This document shows, piece after piece, positions 1 through 8,150 of a stretch of 64,000 nucleotides of DNA (position 1 is the stretch's first letter; each line of letters opens with the position of its first letter). The notes under the pieces were generated by a model. The model searched no databases, was not told the origin of the DNA, and worked only from the letters and a program-made list of their open reading frames with translations. A program made the translations under genes and the position numbers. Source of the stretch: UMGS1387 sp045541355 (GTDB lineage Bacteria; Bacillota; Clostridia; Oscillospirales; CAG-382); contig JAZQIW010000053.1 of assembly GCA_045541355.1 (NCBI GenBank), forward strand, positions 21,784 to 85,783, written 5' to 3'.

Positions 1-1
1 G

Positions 2-523
2 GGACGAGGTAATGTAGTCAAGGTGTTAAAGCAATCGGCAAAGCCTGAAACTTCAAGTGGTGTTGAGGAAAACAAAAACGATGATGACAATAATGGGTCG
101 GGCAAAGCACCGAACACCGGTGTCAGCAGCAACGGAAATATGCCTCAGAGACCGCAGAATTTAGGAGAAAAGCCCATAATTAACAATTCTGCAAGTGAAA
201 GCAATTCTAACCTGACAAGCGGCAATTTAAGAGCTTCCGCTTACTCATCAGCTCCCGCAGATGCCGAATACAGTGAGGTACGTGTTACTGTCGGAATCAG
301 CGATGACGAATACGTAGAGATTACATCAGGACTTGAAATCGGAGATGTTGTAATTGTTGACACATCGAATCTTGCGACAGGCTATACAGGCACAATGTTC
401 GGAATGATGGGTGCAGGCGGAATGGCAGGAATGGGCGGCATGAACGCTATGGGAGGCGGAATGCAGGGCATGAGCGGAGGAATGCCTCAGGGCGGCATGG
501 GCGCAAGACCCATGGGCAGATAA
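2..523 (+). CDS. MacA-like efflux adaptor (HlyD/RND family), C-terminal part, 5' end outside window
   Basis: The frame is open from base 2, so the gene begins to the left of the window; only about 173 residues are visible. A low-complexity Asn/Asp/Ser stretch (roughly residues 10-75) is followed by a segment (VRVTVGISDD...LEIGDVVIV) typical of the C-terminal beta domain of MacA-type membrane fusion proteins. The last 45 residues are a Gly/Met-rich tail with many GGM/GMG units. It ends 13 bases before the likely TTG start of an ABC ATPase and shares its operon, which fits a MacAB-type exporter in which this protein links the permease to the cell exterior. In a Gram-positive cell it would be membrane-anchored. 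The family call rests on context plus the short conserved C-terminus. Confidence 0.75.
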   Translation, partial: GRGNVVKVLKQSAKPETSSGVEENKNDDDNNGSGKAPNTGVSSNGNMPQRPQNLGEKPIINNSASESNSNLTSGNLRASAYSSAPADAEYSEVRVTVGISDDEYVEITSGLEIGDVVIVDTSNLATGYTGTMFGMMGAGGMAGMGGMNAMGGGMQGMSGGMPQGGMGARPMGR

Positions 524-536
524 TGAGGTGACTGCT

Positions 537-1307
537 TTGATTAAACTTGAAAATATATATAAGATATACGTCAACGGCGACACTACCACATATGCCTCAG
601 ACAATGTTTCAATACAGATTGAGAAAGGCGAATTTGTAGCTATCGTCGGACAATCGGGCTCGGGTAAATCAACCATTATGAATATAATCGGCTGCCTTGA
701 CGTTCCGACAGAGGGTACATATTATTTAGACGGAGTTGACGTTAGCACCATGGATGACGACGAGCTTGCCGAAATCCGAAACAAAATGTTAGGGTTTATT
801 TTCCAGCAATACAATCTGATTCCAAAACTCACGGTGCTTGAAAACGTAGAGCTTCCCCTGCTCTACGCCGGTCTTGACAGGGATGAAAGACGTGAGAGGG
901 CGATGAAATCAATAGAAAGAGTCGGTCTTTCAGGCAAGGAGAAGAACTTTCCCTCGCAGCTTTCGGGCGGACAACAGCAGAGAGTATCAATAGCAAGAGC
1001 ACTTGCAGGAGATCCATCCGTAATTCTTGCCGATGAGCCTACCGGTGCGCTTGATTCAAGGACCGGCAGAGAGGTCTTGCAGTTTCTTCAAAAGCTCAAT
1101 TCCGAGGGTAACACCATTGTTTTGATAACGCACGACAATTCCATTGCAAAGTCAGCAAAAAGAATAATTCGTCTGCATGACGGGAGAGTTATATATGATG
1201 GTCCGTCAGATGCGCCGGAAGCAACTGTTCAGGCGCATATATCCTTTGATGAAGACCCGCTTGTAAAAAAACACGGTAAAGCTTCGGAAGGAGTTGATGC
1301 AAAATGA
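537..1307 (+). CDS. MacB-type ABC transporter ATP-binding protein
   Basis: ATPase of a MacB/LolD-like exporter, energising the permease encoded next. Visible motifs are Walker A (GQSGSGKST), Q-loop (FQQYNLIP), ABC signature (LSGGQQQR), Walker B with the LolD/MacB-type DEPTGALD, and the H-loop (LITHD). The length, about 256 residues, is usual for the family. A GTG lies at 528 but sits inside the Shine-Dalgarno-like GAGGTG, so TTG at 537, six bases after that site, is the better start. The 3' end overlaps the permease start by four bases (ATGA), pointing to translational coupling. Substrate is unknown; MacAB relatives export peptides, macrolides or lipoproteins. Confidence 0.93.
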   Translation: MIKLENIYKIYVNGDTTTYASDNVSIQIEKGEFVAIVGQSGSGKSTIMNIIGCLDVPTEGTYYLDGVDVSTMDDDELAEIRNKMLGFIFQQYNLIPKLTVLENVELPLLYAGLDRDERRERAMKSIERVGLSGKEKNFPSQLSGGQQQRVSIARALAGDPSVILADEPTGALDSRTGREVLQFLQKLNSEGNTIVLITHDNSIAKSAKRIIRLHDGRVIYDGPSDAPEATVQAHISFDEDPLVKKHGKASEGVDAK

Positions 1308-2497
1308 GTATATGGCAATGCTTTATAATGGCTTTCAAAAGTCTTTCAACAAGCAAAATGCGCTCCTTCCTTACAATGCTCGGAATCATAATAGGTGTCG
1401 GTGCGGTTATAGTAATTATGGCTCTCGGAAACGGTATGACAGTGTATATGAATGACAGCTTTGCTACTATGGGTACTACAAATATAAGTGTAAACATAAC
1501 AGGCAGAGGCTCATCAAGAACCGTTGATGTAGATGATATGTATGAGCTTTTTGACGAAAACAGGGATACCTTCAGCTTTATGTCTCCGACTGTTTCTGCG
1601 ATGGCTCAGGCAAGAGGAGCCGATAACGAGACTTACACGCCCAATATAACGGGTGTCAGCGAGCAATACCTTAGTATTAAGGATTATGAGCTTAAAAACG
1701 GCAGTAATATTTGCTATCTTGACATAGCTTTAAACAAAAAAGTATGCGTGGTTGGCGAATTTTACGATTATGTTGTATACGGCGGCAATGCTGTTGGAAA
1801 AGACATAAAAATCAACGGTGAAAAGTACAGAATCATTGGTGTAATAGAGGAGCAAGATGACAGGACAGATGAAAACGGCAGCGACAATTTCATTCTTCTG
1901 CCCTATTCTACTGCGGCAAGATACCTGTCAAGAACTTCAACAATTAATTCCTTCACCTTCGTTGCAAAAGACGATGAAGTTGTAACATCGGGTATTAATA
2001 TAATTAAGAACCGACTGTACGAGACCTTTAACAGCGACGACTATTATAGCGTAACAAGTCTTACTCTTATACTTGATATTATGAATGAGATGATGGACAC
2101 AATGGTACTTGTCCTTGCTGCAATTGCGGGTATATCCCTTGTTGTCGGCGGTATCGGTATTATGAACATAATGCTTGTATCGGTAACGGAAAGAACAAGA
2201 GAAATCGGAATAAGAAAAGCACTCGGAGCAAAGGGCAGACACATAAGGATGCAATTCGTCATTGAGGCGGCAACCACAAGTGCGCTCGGCGGAATTATCG
2301 GCATTGCTTTCGGAATAGCTCTGTCGAGTCTTGTTACAAAGCTTTTGCTTGCTTCCCTTGACATGACTGCAATCCCAACTCTGACATCGGTTGCAATTTC
2401 CTTTGGTATTTCAGTTGCAATCGGAGTTATATTCGGATATCTTCCTGCCAACAAGGCAGCAAAGCTTAACCCTATTGATGCGCTGCATCATGACTAA
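1304..2497 (+). CDS. MacB-like ABC transporter permease (FtsX domain)
   Basis: Membrane permease of the MacB family, 397 residues. It has one N-terminal membrane helix (about residues 20-42, LTMLGIIIGVGAVIVIMA), a long extracytoplasmic domain (about 45-260) and three C-terminal helices forming the FtsX domain. The conserved segment after the second helix (GIMNIMLVSVTERTREIGIRKALGA) is characteristic of MacB/FtsX permeases. It overlaps the ATPase gene by four bases and follows the adaptor, so the three genes encode one tripartite mechanotransmitting exporter. Twenty bases downstream begins an SLH protein with no terminator between them, suggesting the same transcript. Substrate cannot be read from sequence. 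Confidence 0.93.
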   Translation: MSIWQCFIMAFKSLSTSKMRSFLTMLGIIIGVGAVIVIMALGNGMTVYMNDSFATMGTTNISVNITGRGSSRTVDVDDMYELFDENRDTFSFMSPTVSAMAQARGADNETYTPNITGVSEQYLSIKDYELKNGSNICYLDIALNKKVCVVGEFYDYVVYGGNAVGKDIKINGEKYRIIGVIEEQDDRTDENGSDNFILLPYSTAARYLSRTSTINSFTFVAKDDEVVTSGINIIKNRLYETFNSDDYYSVTSLTLILDIMNEMMDTMVLVLAAIAGISLVVGGIGIMNIMLVSVTERTREIGIRKALGAKGRHIRMQFVIEAATTSALGGIIGIAFGIALSSLVTKLLLASLDMTAIPTLTSVAISFGISVAIGVIFGYLPANKAAKLNPIDALHHD

Positions 2498-2517
2498 TCT
2501 GAGCTCAGAAAGGTAAA

Positions 2518-4827
2518 ATGGAAATGAATAAAGTATTCGGTAGATTGATGTTACTGATATCATGCCTTTGTATTATGTTCACTCTTTGTGCAGGAGCTGA
2601 GAATACAGAGGACAAACTTGATGAAGAAGTAATAAATGTAATTAAACTGCTTGAAATAGCAAACGGCGACGAAAACGGCAACATGAATTTCGACAAAAAT
2701 GTCACACGTGCCGAATTTGTCAAAATGGCAATCAGCGCCTCCCCGTCTAAAGACGAGGCGGCAGGCACAAAGCTTAATATTTCGCTTTTTCCCGATGTAA
2801 AAAACAATTTCTGGGGTGCCTCATACATTTATGTTGCCATAAACAACGGCCTTGTAAACGGATATATTGACGGAACCTTCAGACCGTCAAATCCGGTAAA
2901 GCTTGAAGAGGCAGCAACCATTGTTTTAAGATTATTGGGATACACCTCTGCCGATTTTACAGGCAATTATCCCGCATCACAAATTAAAAAATATACTGAT
3001 CTCGAACTTGACAAAGGCATAGAGGCTTCAGTCGGTGATTCTCTCACAAGAAGAGACTGCATGTTGCTTTTATACAATGCTTTATCTGCCAAAACAAAGT
3101 CAGGGCAAATATACTGCAGCACCCTTGGATACGGCACCGACAGCGAGGGAAAGCTCGACTATTCGCAACTATTGGAGGATAAGCTTGAAGGACCTGTAAT
3201 TTTTGAAAGCACATTGAGCTTATCTGAATATACAGGCATGAATATTGACACATCAACACCTGTTCAGCTAAATAACAGCACCTCCTCCGTTGAAAAGCTG
3301 AAAAGCGGCGACGTTGTTTATTATTCATCAGATATTTCCACAATTTATGCATACCGCAAAACAGCAACAGGAGTAGTTGAGAGCGTAAGCTTTACTTCAG
3401 GCGTGCCGACTATTATGCTTTCAGGAAAAAACTATCAAATAGCTACAACAACCGCAAAAAGCAAGCTGTCTCTCGGAGGAAAATACAACAGTGAAAACTC
3501 CTTCGTAACGCTTATTCTCGGTATTAACGATTCTGTCGTTGATGTTACTGACGGCGATATGAGCAAGATTGATGAGAATACCGACAATGCAACCTATACA
3601 CAGGTAGTGGCAAGCACAATGAAGGGACCGTTTATTGCAGGTGCTGATGCGTCACTCGACAGATTAACCTTTGATTTGGCTAATGCTAAAATTTACTACA
3701 AAAACGCAGAAATTCTCAAGACCGAGCTTAGACCCTACGATGTGTACTATTTTTCAGAACAGTTGAATACAATTTGGGTTTATCGTGACAAGGTGTCAGG
3801 AACAATAGAAGCTCTCACCCCCGTTACTTCTCCGACAGCCGTAACAATTGCAGGAAGAACTCTCAGCATTGAGAGCTCAAAGGCATCTTATGACCTTTCA
3901 AATTTCGGTGCTTTTCGCATTGGCGACACGGTAACCGCACTTCTCGGCATGGATGGTAAGGTTGCGGGAATTGTGCCTCAGACGGTAGTTTCCGGCGTAT
4001 ATTACGGCGTAATCACAGATATTGGCAAAAAAACCTATACAGACGACAAGGGACTTGAATATACTTCACAGTACCTGACAGTTACCGATACTGCTGCAAA
4101 CTCCTTTACTTATAGGCTCAGCAACACATATTACAACATAGGAGATGTTGTTAAGGTATCCTTTGCCGACAACAACGTAAGGGTTTCTCTTGTAAAAACA
4201 GAAATCAAGAGAGGCTCTGCTGCAAGCGTATCACTCGCCATTAAGAACGGAAATTTTGCTGAGGACTGTGAGATAATAGATGTTAAGGGCAGCACTGTTA
4301 AAAGAATATATCCGTCAAGAATTTCAGGCATTGACATAGATGTTGATATGTTTATTTATTCCACCGTTACTCTCTACTACAACTTTGATGAAAACCATAA
4401 TCTGACACACCTTATTCTTAAGGATTTCACGGGAGATCTTGATGAATACGGCGTTGTAACATCCTCATCGAACGGAAATATAACATATATGACATCGAAT
4501 ATAAAGCAAACCGTTTCTACTGAGGGTGCTTGCTCAGCAGGTCCGGCAACTCTTAATGTTGTTGATGGAAGAATTATCGACGCTTCACCCTTAATGGGAT
4601 ACATTGACAACATTGAGACAATTACAATGAATGCAGTATATGATGAAAAAGACAGAATGTTTAAGCTTTCAGACGAAGTGAAGGTGTTTATTAAAACAGC
4701 GGACTCTTATTCATATACCACACTTGAAGATGTTATCGCAGGCGAATATGACTATAAGGCATATTACGATAAAAGCGAGGATATGGGCGGAAGAATAAGA
4801 ATTATTATTGCAACAAGAGCAGTATAA
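2518..4827 (+). CDS. S-layer homology (SLH) domain protein, secreted
   Basis: A 769-residue exported protein. Residues 1-27 form a signal peptide (MLLISCLCIMFTLCAGA) with a likely signal peptidase I site. SLH-type segments follow (FPDVKNNFWGASYIYVAINNG, then VNGYIDGTFRPSNPVKLEEAA), which in the family bind pyruvylated secondary cell-wall polymers and hold the protein on the cell surface. The remaining 500 or so residues carry no domain I recognise but are rich in beta-type repeats beginning GVVE/GTIE. Two starts are possible (ATG 2518 or 2524); the GAAAGG site is spaced better for 2524. It lies 20 bases after the MacB permease and ends at a terminator, so it is probably co-transcribed with the exporter. 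Confidence 0.85.
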   Translation: MEMNKVFGRLMLLISCLCIMFTLCAGAENTEDKLDEEVINVIKLLEIANGDENGNMNFDKNVTRAEFVKMAISASPSKDEAAGTKLNISLFPDVKNNFWGASYIYVAINNGLVNGYIDGTFRPSNPVKLEEAATIVLRLLGYTSADFTGNYPASQIKKYTDLELDKGIEASVGDSLTRRDCMLLLYNALSAKTKSGQIYCSTLGYGTDSEGKLDYSQLLEDKLEGPVIFESTLSLSEYTGMNIDTSTPVQLNNSTSSVEKLKSGDVVYYSSDISTIYAYRKTATGVVESVSFTSGVPTIMLSGKNYQIATTTAKSKLSLGGKYNSENSFVTLILGINDSVVDVTDGDMSKIDENTDNATYTQVVASTMKGPFIAGADASLDRLTFDLANAKIYYKNAEILKTELRPYDVYYFSEQLNTIWVYRDKVSGTIEALTPVTSPTAVTIAGRTLSIESSKASYDLSNFGAFRIGDTVTALLGMDGKVAGIVPQTVVSGVYYGVITDIGKKTYTDDKGLEYTSQYLTVTDTAANSFTYRLSNTYYNIGDVVKVSFADNNVRVSLVKTEIKRGSAASVSLAIKNGNFAEDCEIIDVKGSTVKRIYPSRISGIDIDVDMFIYSTVTLYYNFDENHNLTHLILKDFTGDLDEYGVVTSSSNGNITYMTSNIKQTVSTEGACSAGPATLNVVDGRIIDASPLMGYIDNIETITMNAVYDEKDRMFKLSDEVKVFIKTADSYSYTTLEDVIAGEYDYKAYYDKSEDMGGRIRIIIATRAV

Positions 4828-4833
4828 AACCAA

Positions 4834-4875
4834 AACCACGCATGTTTATTCAGACTTGCGTGGTTATTGCTTTAC
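4834..4875 (+). terminator. Intrinsic terminator after the MacAB-SLH operon
   Basis: Nine-base-pair stem AACCACGCA/TGCGTGGTT (4834-4842 with 4857-4865), followed by a short T-rich tail ATTGCTTT. It lies seven bases after the SLH gene stop. Confidence 0.7.
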
Positions 4876-4926
4876 TTGTTAATTTATAAAGGGTAATGTA
4901 AAATATTTAAAAGAATGACAGAGTAC

Positions 4927-4955
4927 TTGAAAACATAAGAAAAGTGTGATATCAT
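4927..4955 (+). promoter_or_regulatory. Sigma-A type promoter
   Basis: TTGAAA (4927-4932), 17-base spacer, TATCAT (4950-4955), immediately upstream of the DUF4364 gene. The spacing to the start codon is short, giving a leader of about 11 nt. Confidence 0.6.
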
Positions 4956-4972
4956 AAGTACAGGTGATATTT

Positions 4973-5503
4973 ATGTTAAACAAACCCGAAGAAATAAGAG
5001 CTCTAACAATGCTTATAATCGGCAATCTCGGAAATGAGCTTGACTGTTCTATACTTCAGCCTGCTGTTATTGCAACAGGTCTTGTTGACCTTACAGATTA
5101 TTTTGACTGCATTGAAAGCTTAAACAAGGACAATCTCATTTATATCATGAAGGTTGGCGGAAAAGAAAGGTGCGGAATTACCAACAAGGGAAAATCTATT
5201 CTTCACGAGCTTCCGGACTTTATCCCCGACGGCATTCGTGATGAGGCTTTGAGATGCGCATGGAGATACTACGAGGCACTTGTAAACGGCATAGACTACT
5301 ATACCGAAATCGAAAAGTGCGACGTCGGTGCGTATCTTACAACGGGCGTCAAGGTGAACAACAGAAAGACCTGCGAAATCAAAACGTATTTCCAGACAGA
5401 AAAAGAGGCTTATGAAGCAAAAAACAACTGTGATAAACGCCCTCAGGCTGTTATCAACACAGTCCTTGCAGCTGTTACGGGCGATGTAAACTTTATAATG
5501 TAG
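4973..5503 (+). CDS. DUF4364 family protein
   Basis: A 176-residue soluble protein resembling the DUF4364 family of Clostridia: a helical N-terminus that looks like a winged-helix DNA-binding fold (about residues 5-80, including the ITNKGKSILHELP motif), then a helix-rich C-terminal part. No catalytic motif is visible. The ATG at 4973 is preceded by AGGTGA at usual spacing; an in-frame GTG at 4964 overlaps that site and is less likely. One base separates it from the RNase M5-like gene, so the two are probably translationally coupled. A regulatory role is inference from the fold impression only. Confidence 0.75.
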   Translation: MLNKPEEIRALTMLIIGNLGNELDCSILQPAVIATGLVDLTDYFDCIESLNKDNLIYIMKVGGKERCGITNKGKSILHELPDFIPDGIRDEALRCAWRYYEALVNGIDYYTEIEKCDVGAYLTTGVKVNNRKTCEIKTYFQTEKEAYEAKNNCDKRPQAVINTVLAAVTGDVNFIM

Positions 5504-5504
5504 T

Positions 5505-6077
5505 ATGGAAAAAATTAAAATTAACAAGGTCATTCTTGTTGAAGGTAAATATGATAAAATAAAGCTTTCGTCGATTATTGATGGACATATTATAACAACT
5601 GACGGATTTGCCCTTTTTAATAACGAAGAAAAACGAGCACTTATCAGACGTCTTGCAGAAAAGAAAGGGATTATCATACTTACCGACAGCGATTCAGCCG
5701 GCTTTGTCATAAGAAACAAGCTTAAGGGGTATTTAGGCAAAGAATGCGAAATTATCAATCTTTATGCACCGCAGATAGTCGGCAAGGAAGCAAGAAAAAA
5801 TAAAGCATCCAAGCAAGGACTTTTAGGCGTTGAAGGAATTGATACCGACACCATAAAAAAGCTGTTTGAAAAAGCAGGAATTTCAGAGGATGACCACATT
5901 CAAAGCACAAGCTATTCAAAATCAGATTTGTATTCTCTTGGTTTATCCGGACATTCAGAGAGCAAAGCTTTACGCGACAAGATTTGCGAAGAAAACGGTT
6001 TGCCAAAAAGCATGAGCGCAAATGCATTTCTCGCGGCAGTTAATTTACTTGGAATTCAACTTTTCACGGAGGTATGA
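5505..6077 (+). CDS. rnmV: RNase M5-like TOPRIM protein
   Basis: Probable ribonuclease M5, the enzyme that trims 5S rRNA precursor in Firmicutes. The 190-residue protein starts with a TOPRIM domain: VILVEGKYD carries the catalytic Glu and ILTDSDSAG the DxD metal-binding pair (about residue 63). A C-terminal DUF4093-like region with KASKQGLLGVEG follows, matching the family plan and length. In many Firmicutes the gene neighbours ksgA; here it lies between DUF4364 and an SGNH hydrolase instead, so orthology is likely but not proven. DnaG is also TOPRIM but a real dnaG is present elsewhere in the window. Confidence 0.75.
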   Translation: MEKIKINKVILVEGKYDKIKLSSIIDGHIITTDGFALFNNEEKRALIRRLAEKKGIIILTDSDSAGFVIRNKLKGYLGKECEIINLYAPQIVGKEARKNKASKQGLLGVEGIDTDTIKKLFEKAGISEDDHIQSTSYSKSDLYSLGLSGHSESKALRDKICEENGLPKSMSANAFLAAVNLLGIQLFTEV

Positions 6078-6079
6078 AA

Positions 6080-6733
6080 ATGTTTATTAAAAATTTGGAA
6101 AGAATTGTTTTTACCGGTGATTCCGTAACAGATATGGACAGAGCAAGACCTGTAGGCGAAGGTCTGTTTGAAAATCTCGGAAGAAGCTATGTAAGAATTA
6201 TTGAAAATCTTTTATCAGCCTACTACCCCGAGGTTTTTATAAGAGTCACCAACACAGGCTGCTCAGGCAACACCTCAAGAGATCTCCTTGCAAGATACAG
6301 GACAGATGTACTTGACCTGAATCCCGACTATGTTTCCATATGCATCGGCATCAATGACGTATGGAGACAGTTTGATATGCCGGCATTTCCGGAGGCAGCA
6401 GTAAATACAGAGGAATACAGAAAAAACCTTGAACAAATGATAGTCATGACAAAGGACAAGGTTAAAAATCTGTTCATTATGTCCCCCTACTATATAGAGG
6501 AGAACTCTCAGGACCGCATGAGAGCAAAAATGAACGAATATGTTGAAATATGCCGAGAGCTTTCACAAAAGCATGGCTGCGAATTTATAGACCTTCAGAA
6601 GATGTTTGAGGATTACTGCAAAATTAGACATTCTTCGTTTATTGCATGGGACAGAGTTCATCCCAACCAGATAGGTGCTACTCTTATCGCAAAAGAGTTT
6701 TTGAAGCACATTGATTTCGACTACAACCACTAA
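6080..6733 (+). CDS. SGNH/GDSL-family hydrolase
   Basis: A 217-residue esterase-like protein of the SGNH hydrolase fold. Block I is TGDSVTD with the nucleophilic Ser, block II supplies the Gly in TNTGCSGNTS, block III is GINDVW, and block V is DRVHPN with the catalytic Asp and His. There is no signal peptide, so it is cytoplasmic. ATG 6074 is only one base after the GGAGG site, while ATG 6080 sits seven bases after it and is chosen. The gene is coupled to the RNase M5-like gene. Substrate (acetyl ester of sugar or lipid) is unknown. Confidence 0.85.
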   Translation: MFIKNLERIVFTGDSVTDMDRARPVGEGLFENLGRSYVRIIENLLSAYYPEVFIRVTNTGCSGNTSRDLLARYRTDVLDLNPDYVSICIGINDVWRQFDMPAFPEAAVNTEEYRKNLEQMIVMTKDKVKNLFIMSPYYIEENSQDRMRAKMNEYVEICRELSQKHGCEFIDLQKMFEDYCKIRHSSFIAWDRVHPNQIGATLIAKEFLKHIDFDYNH

Positions 6734-6737
6734 AAAA

Positions 6738-6761
6738 ATCCACCCAAACGGGTGGATTTTC
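6738..6761 (+). terminator. Terminator between convergent genes
   Basis: Perfect stem ATCCACCC/GGGTGGAT with AAAC loop (6738-6757), T-run TTTT on the plus side and an A-run before it, so it can work in both directions between the convergent SGNH gene and the reverse-strand gene at 6780. Confidence 0.85.
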
Positions 6762-6779
6762 TGCATCACATAAGCATAT

Positions 6780-7121
6780 TTATGACAAGTGCTTGTCATA
6801 ATAAATCATAAACGTCTTTTCATAGCCGTCATTCAGGTCAAAGCCTGTAACGGTAGCACCGTCAAGACTCATAAACTCCCAAATAGACATTTCATCAATT
6901 TTGAATTTAAATACACTTTCAACTCCGAAAACGAGCTCAAAGCAGTCACCGTCAACAATATTAACATGACCGTCACGGCCTACAATAAGGTCGTCGGTTT
7001 CTGTTTTAATTGCTGCATACTTTATGTGGGAATCGTTAAGCTTTTCGGCGATTACTCTTGATTGCTTTACCTCCGCGGAAGCTCCGGATAACTTGCCGAG
7101 TATCTTTTTTAAAATATTCAT
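6780..7121 (-). CDS. Hypothetical protein, 113 residues
   Basis: A small soluble protein with no family I recognise. An amphipathic, Lys-rich N-terminus (residues 1-30, NILKKILGKLSG) precedes an alpha/beta part with short acidic strands and ends in an aromatic stretch (FMIYYDK). Shine-Dalgarno AGGAGG stands in front of the ATG at 7121. It follows the reverse-strand SGNH gene by 18 bases and ends at a shared bidirectional terminator, so it is a genuine expressed gene of a two-gene unit rather than a shadow frame. Confidence 0.65.
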   Translation of the reverse strand: MNILKKILGKLSGASAEVKQSRVIAEKLNDSHIKYAAIKTETDDLIVGRDGHVNIVDGDCFELVFGVESVFKFKIDEMSIWEFMSLDGATVTGFDLNDGYEKTFMIYYDKHLS

Positions 7122-7139
7122 GTCAACCTCCTGTAATGT

Positions 7140-7694
7140 CTAAAGCTGCTTTGCAACCTCCAAAATTATATCAGACACCTTTTTTGAACATACTTCTATT
7201 CCGGCATCCGTCAGGTGAATATGGTCATCGCTTCTGATATATTTCTGTATGTCGGAAGCCATAGGTGTATATAAGTCATTGATTATAACACCCTTTTCCT
7301 CAAGTATCGGAACAATCACCTCGTTATATCTTACGACATCAACGCTGTCATTAAACTCGGGATGTTTGTTGAGAGGCGTTGTTGTGGCAAAAATAACTTT
7401 GTCATAACGCCTCAGCAGCTCATCGGCAATTCTTGTCATGTTGGCAACATATTCGTCAATGGGGGTAAAAAATCCGTCACCGAGACAATTACATATATCC
7501 CAGAGCCCGTTATTCCAATGAACAATTCTGCTGCCCTCCATAAAATCCTTATGGTCAGCAATTACTCTTATAGTATATTTTGAAAACCTGCAATTATCAT
7601 TCGGCTGGTAAACCTCAAATGAATCACCGAGTATTTGAGGAACCACCTCACCATACTGACATCTTATCGAGTCACCCAAAAGCGTTATTTTCAT
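7140..7694 (-). CDS. SGNH/GDSL-family hydrolase (second copy, divergent)
   Basis: A 184-residue SGNH hydrolase-like protein. MKITLLGDSIR gives block I with Ser, HWNNGLWDI replaces the usual GxND block, and DDHIHLTDAG gives the Asp-His pair of block V. It is not a close duplicate of the SGNH gene at 6080; only motif-level similarity is seen. It has no signal peptide. It heads a two-gene reverse-strand operon with a strong promoter at 7729-7757. Substrate unknown. Confidence 0.8.
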   Translation of the reverse strand: MKITLLGDSIRCQYGEVVPQILGDSFEVYQPNDNCRFSKYTIRVIADHKDFMEGSRIVHWNNGLWDICNCLGDGFFTPIDEYVANMTRIADELLRRYDKVIFATTTPLNKHPEFNDSVDVVRYNEVIVPILEEKGVIINDLYTPMASDIQKYIRSDDHIHLTDAGIEVCSKKVSDIILEVAKQL

Positions 7695-7728
7695 AGTTAT
7701 CTATTCCTTTACACATATTTTTATATTA

Positions 7729-7757
7729 ATTATACAGCATATTTTTTATCATTTCAA
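7729..7757 (-). promoter_or_regulatory. Sigma-A promoter for the reverse-strand SGNH operon
   Basis: Reading the minus strand: TTGAAA (7757-7752), exactly 17 bases, TATAAT (7734-7729), about 35 bases before the start codon at 7694. Confidence 0.8.
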
Positions 7758-7852
7758 CCTATAAAGTTGATTTTTGTAGATATTTTATAAAACGGATCTA
7801 AAAAACAATAAAAAAATAGGCATATTATTTTCAAAATCTGCGCGTTTAGATA

Positions 7853-7881
7853 TTGACAAAATCTGCAATTTATTATATAAT
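7853..7881 (+). promoter_or_regulatory. Consensus sigma-A promoter of carA
   Basis: TTGACA (7853-7858), 17-base spacer, TATAAT (7876-7881): a perfect consensus promoter. Transcription would start near 7888 and give a leader of about 260 nt before carA. The leader holds a small open frame and a terminator, both listed separately. Confidence 0.9.
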
Positions 7882-7946
7882 TATCATTCAGAAAGAAGAA
7901 CTTTTTTTGCGTTTTCTTTTCGAGTTTTCTGAAAGGTGAAAAAACA

Positions 7947-8075
7947 ATGATGACAATGGCAAAATACACAAACCCCATAATCGAAAATATGCTTTGTGTT
8001 TCTGTTTCTGTTTCATTTTTCCCCTTTTCTTCTCTCGGAAATGACGTTGAAAAGAATTATTATTGTCTTTTTTAA
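7947..8075 (+). CDS. Putative 42-residue leader peptide of the carA attenuator
   Basis: ATG at 7947 is preceded by GAAAGGTG (7931-7938) at eight bases, a good ribosome site. The frame encodes 42 residues (begins MMTMAKYTNP, ends KNYYCLF) and stops with TAA at 8073-8075, where the last base is also the first base of the terminator stem. The codons from about 7990 to 8035 are almost all pyrimidine (Val-Ser repeats, then Phe-Phe-Pro-Phe-Ser-Ser-Leu). There is no Arg codon, so arginine-codon attenuation is unlikely. Length, U-rich tract and position recall the pyrBI leader of enterics. Whether it is translated is not proven. Confidence 0.6.
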   Translation: MMTMAKYTNPIIENMLCVSVSVSFFPFSSLGNDVEKNYYCLF

Positions 8076-8105
8076 GGTGTTGGTGTTTCCGACACCTATT
8101 TTTTT
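8075..8105 (+). terminator. Attenuator-type terminator in the carA leader
   Basis: Stem AGGTGT/ACACCT (8075-8080 with 8092-8097), then A and seven T (8099-8105): an intrinsic terminator 45 bases before carA and downstream of its promoter, which implies premature termination control. A ribosome finishing the leader peptide would cover the 5' arm and block folding. Confidence 0.75.
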
Positions 8106-8150
8106 ACTTGTTGAAAACAAATGTTTATATATAACTTGGAGGTAAGGTAA

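Noticed and set aside
7947..8075. Arginine-codon attenuation of carA
   Set aside because: The leader frame contains no Arg codon; the pyrimidine-rich tract fits nucleotide sensing better.
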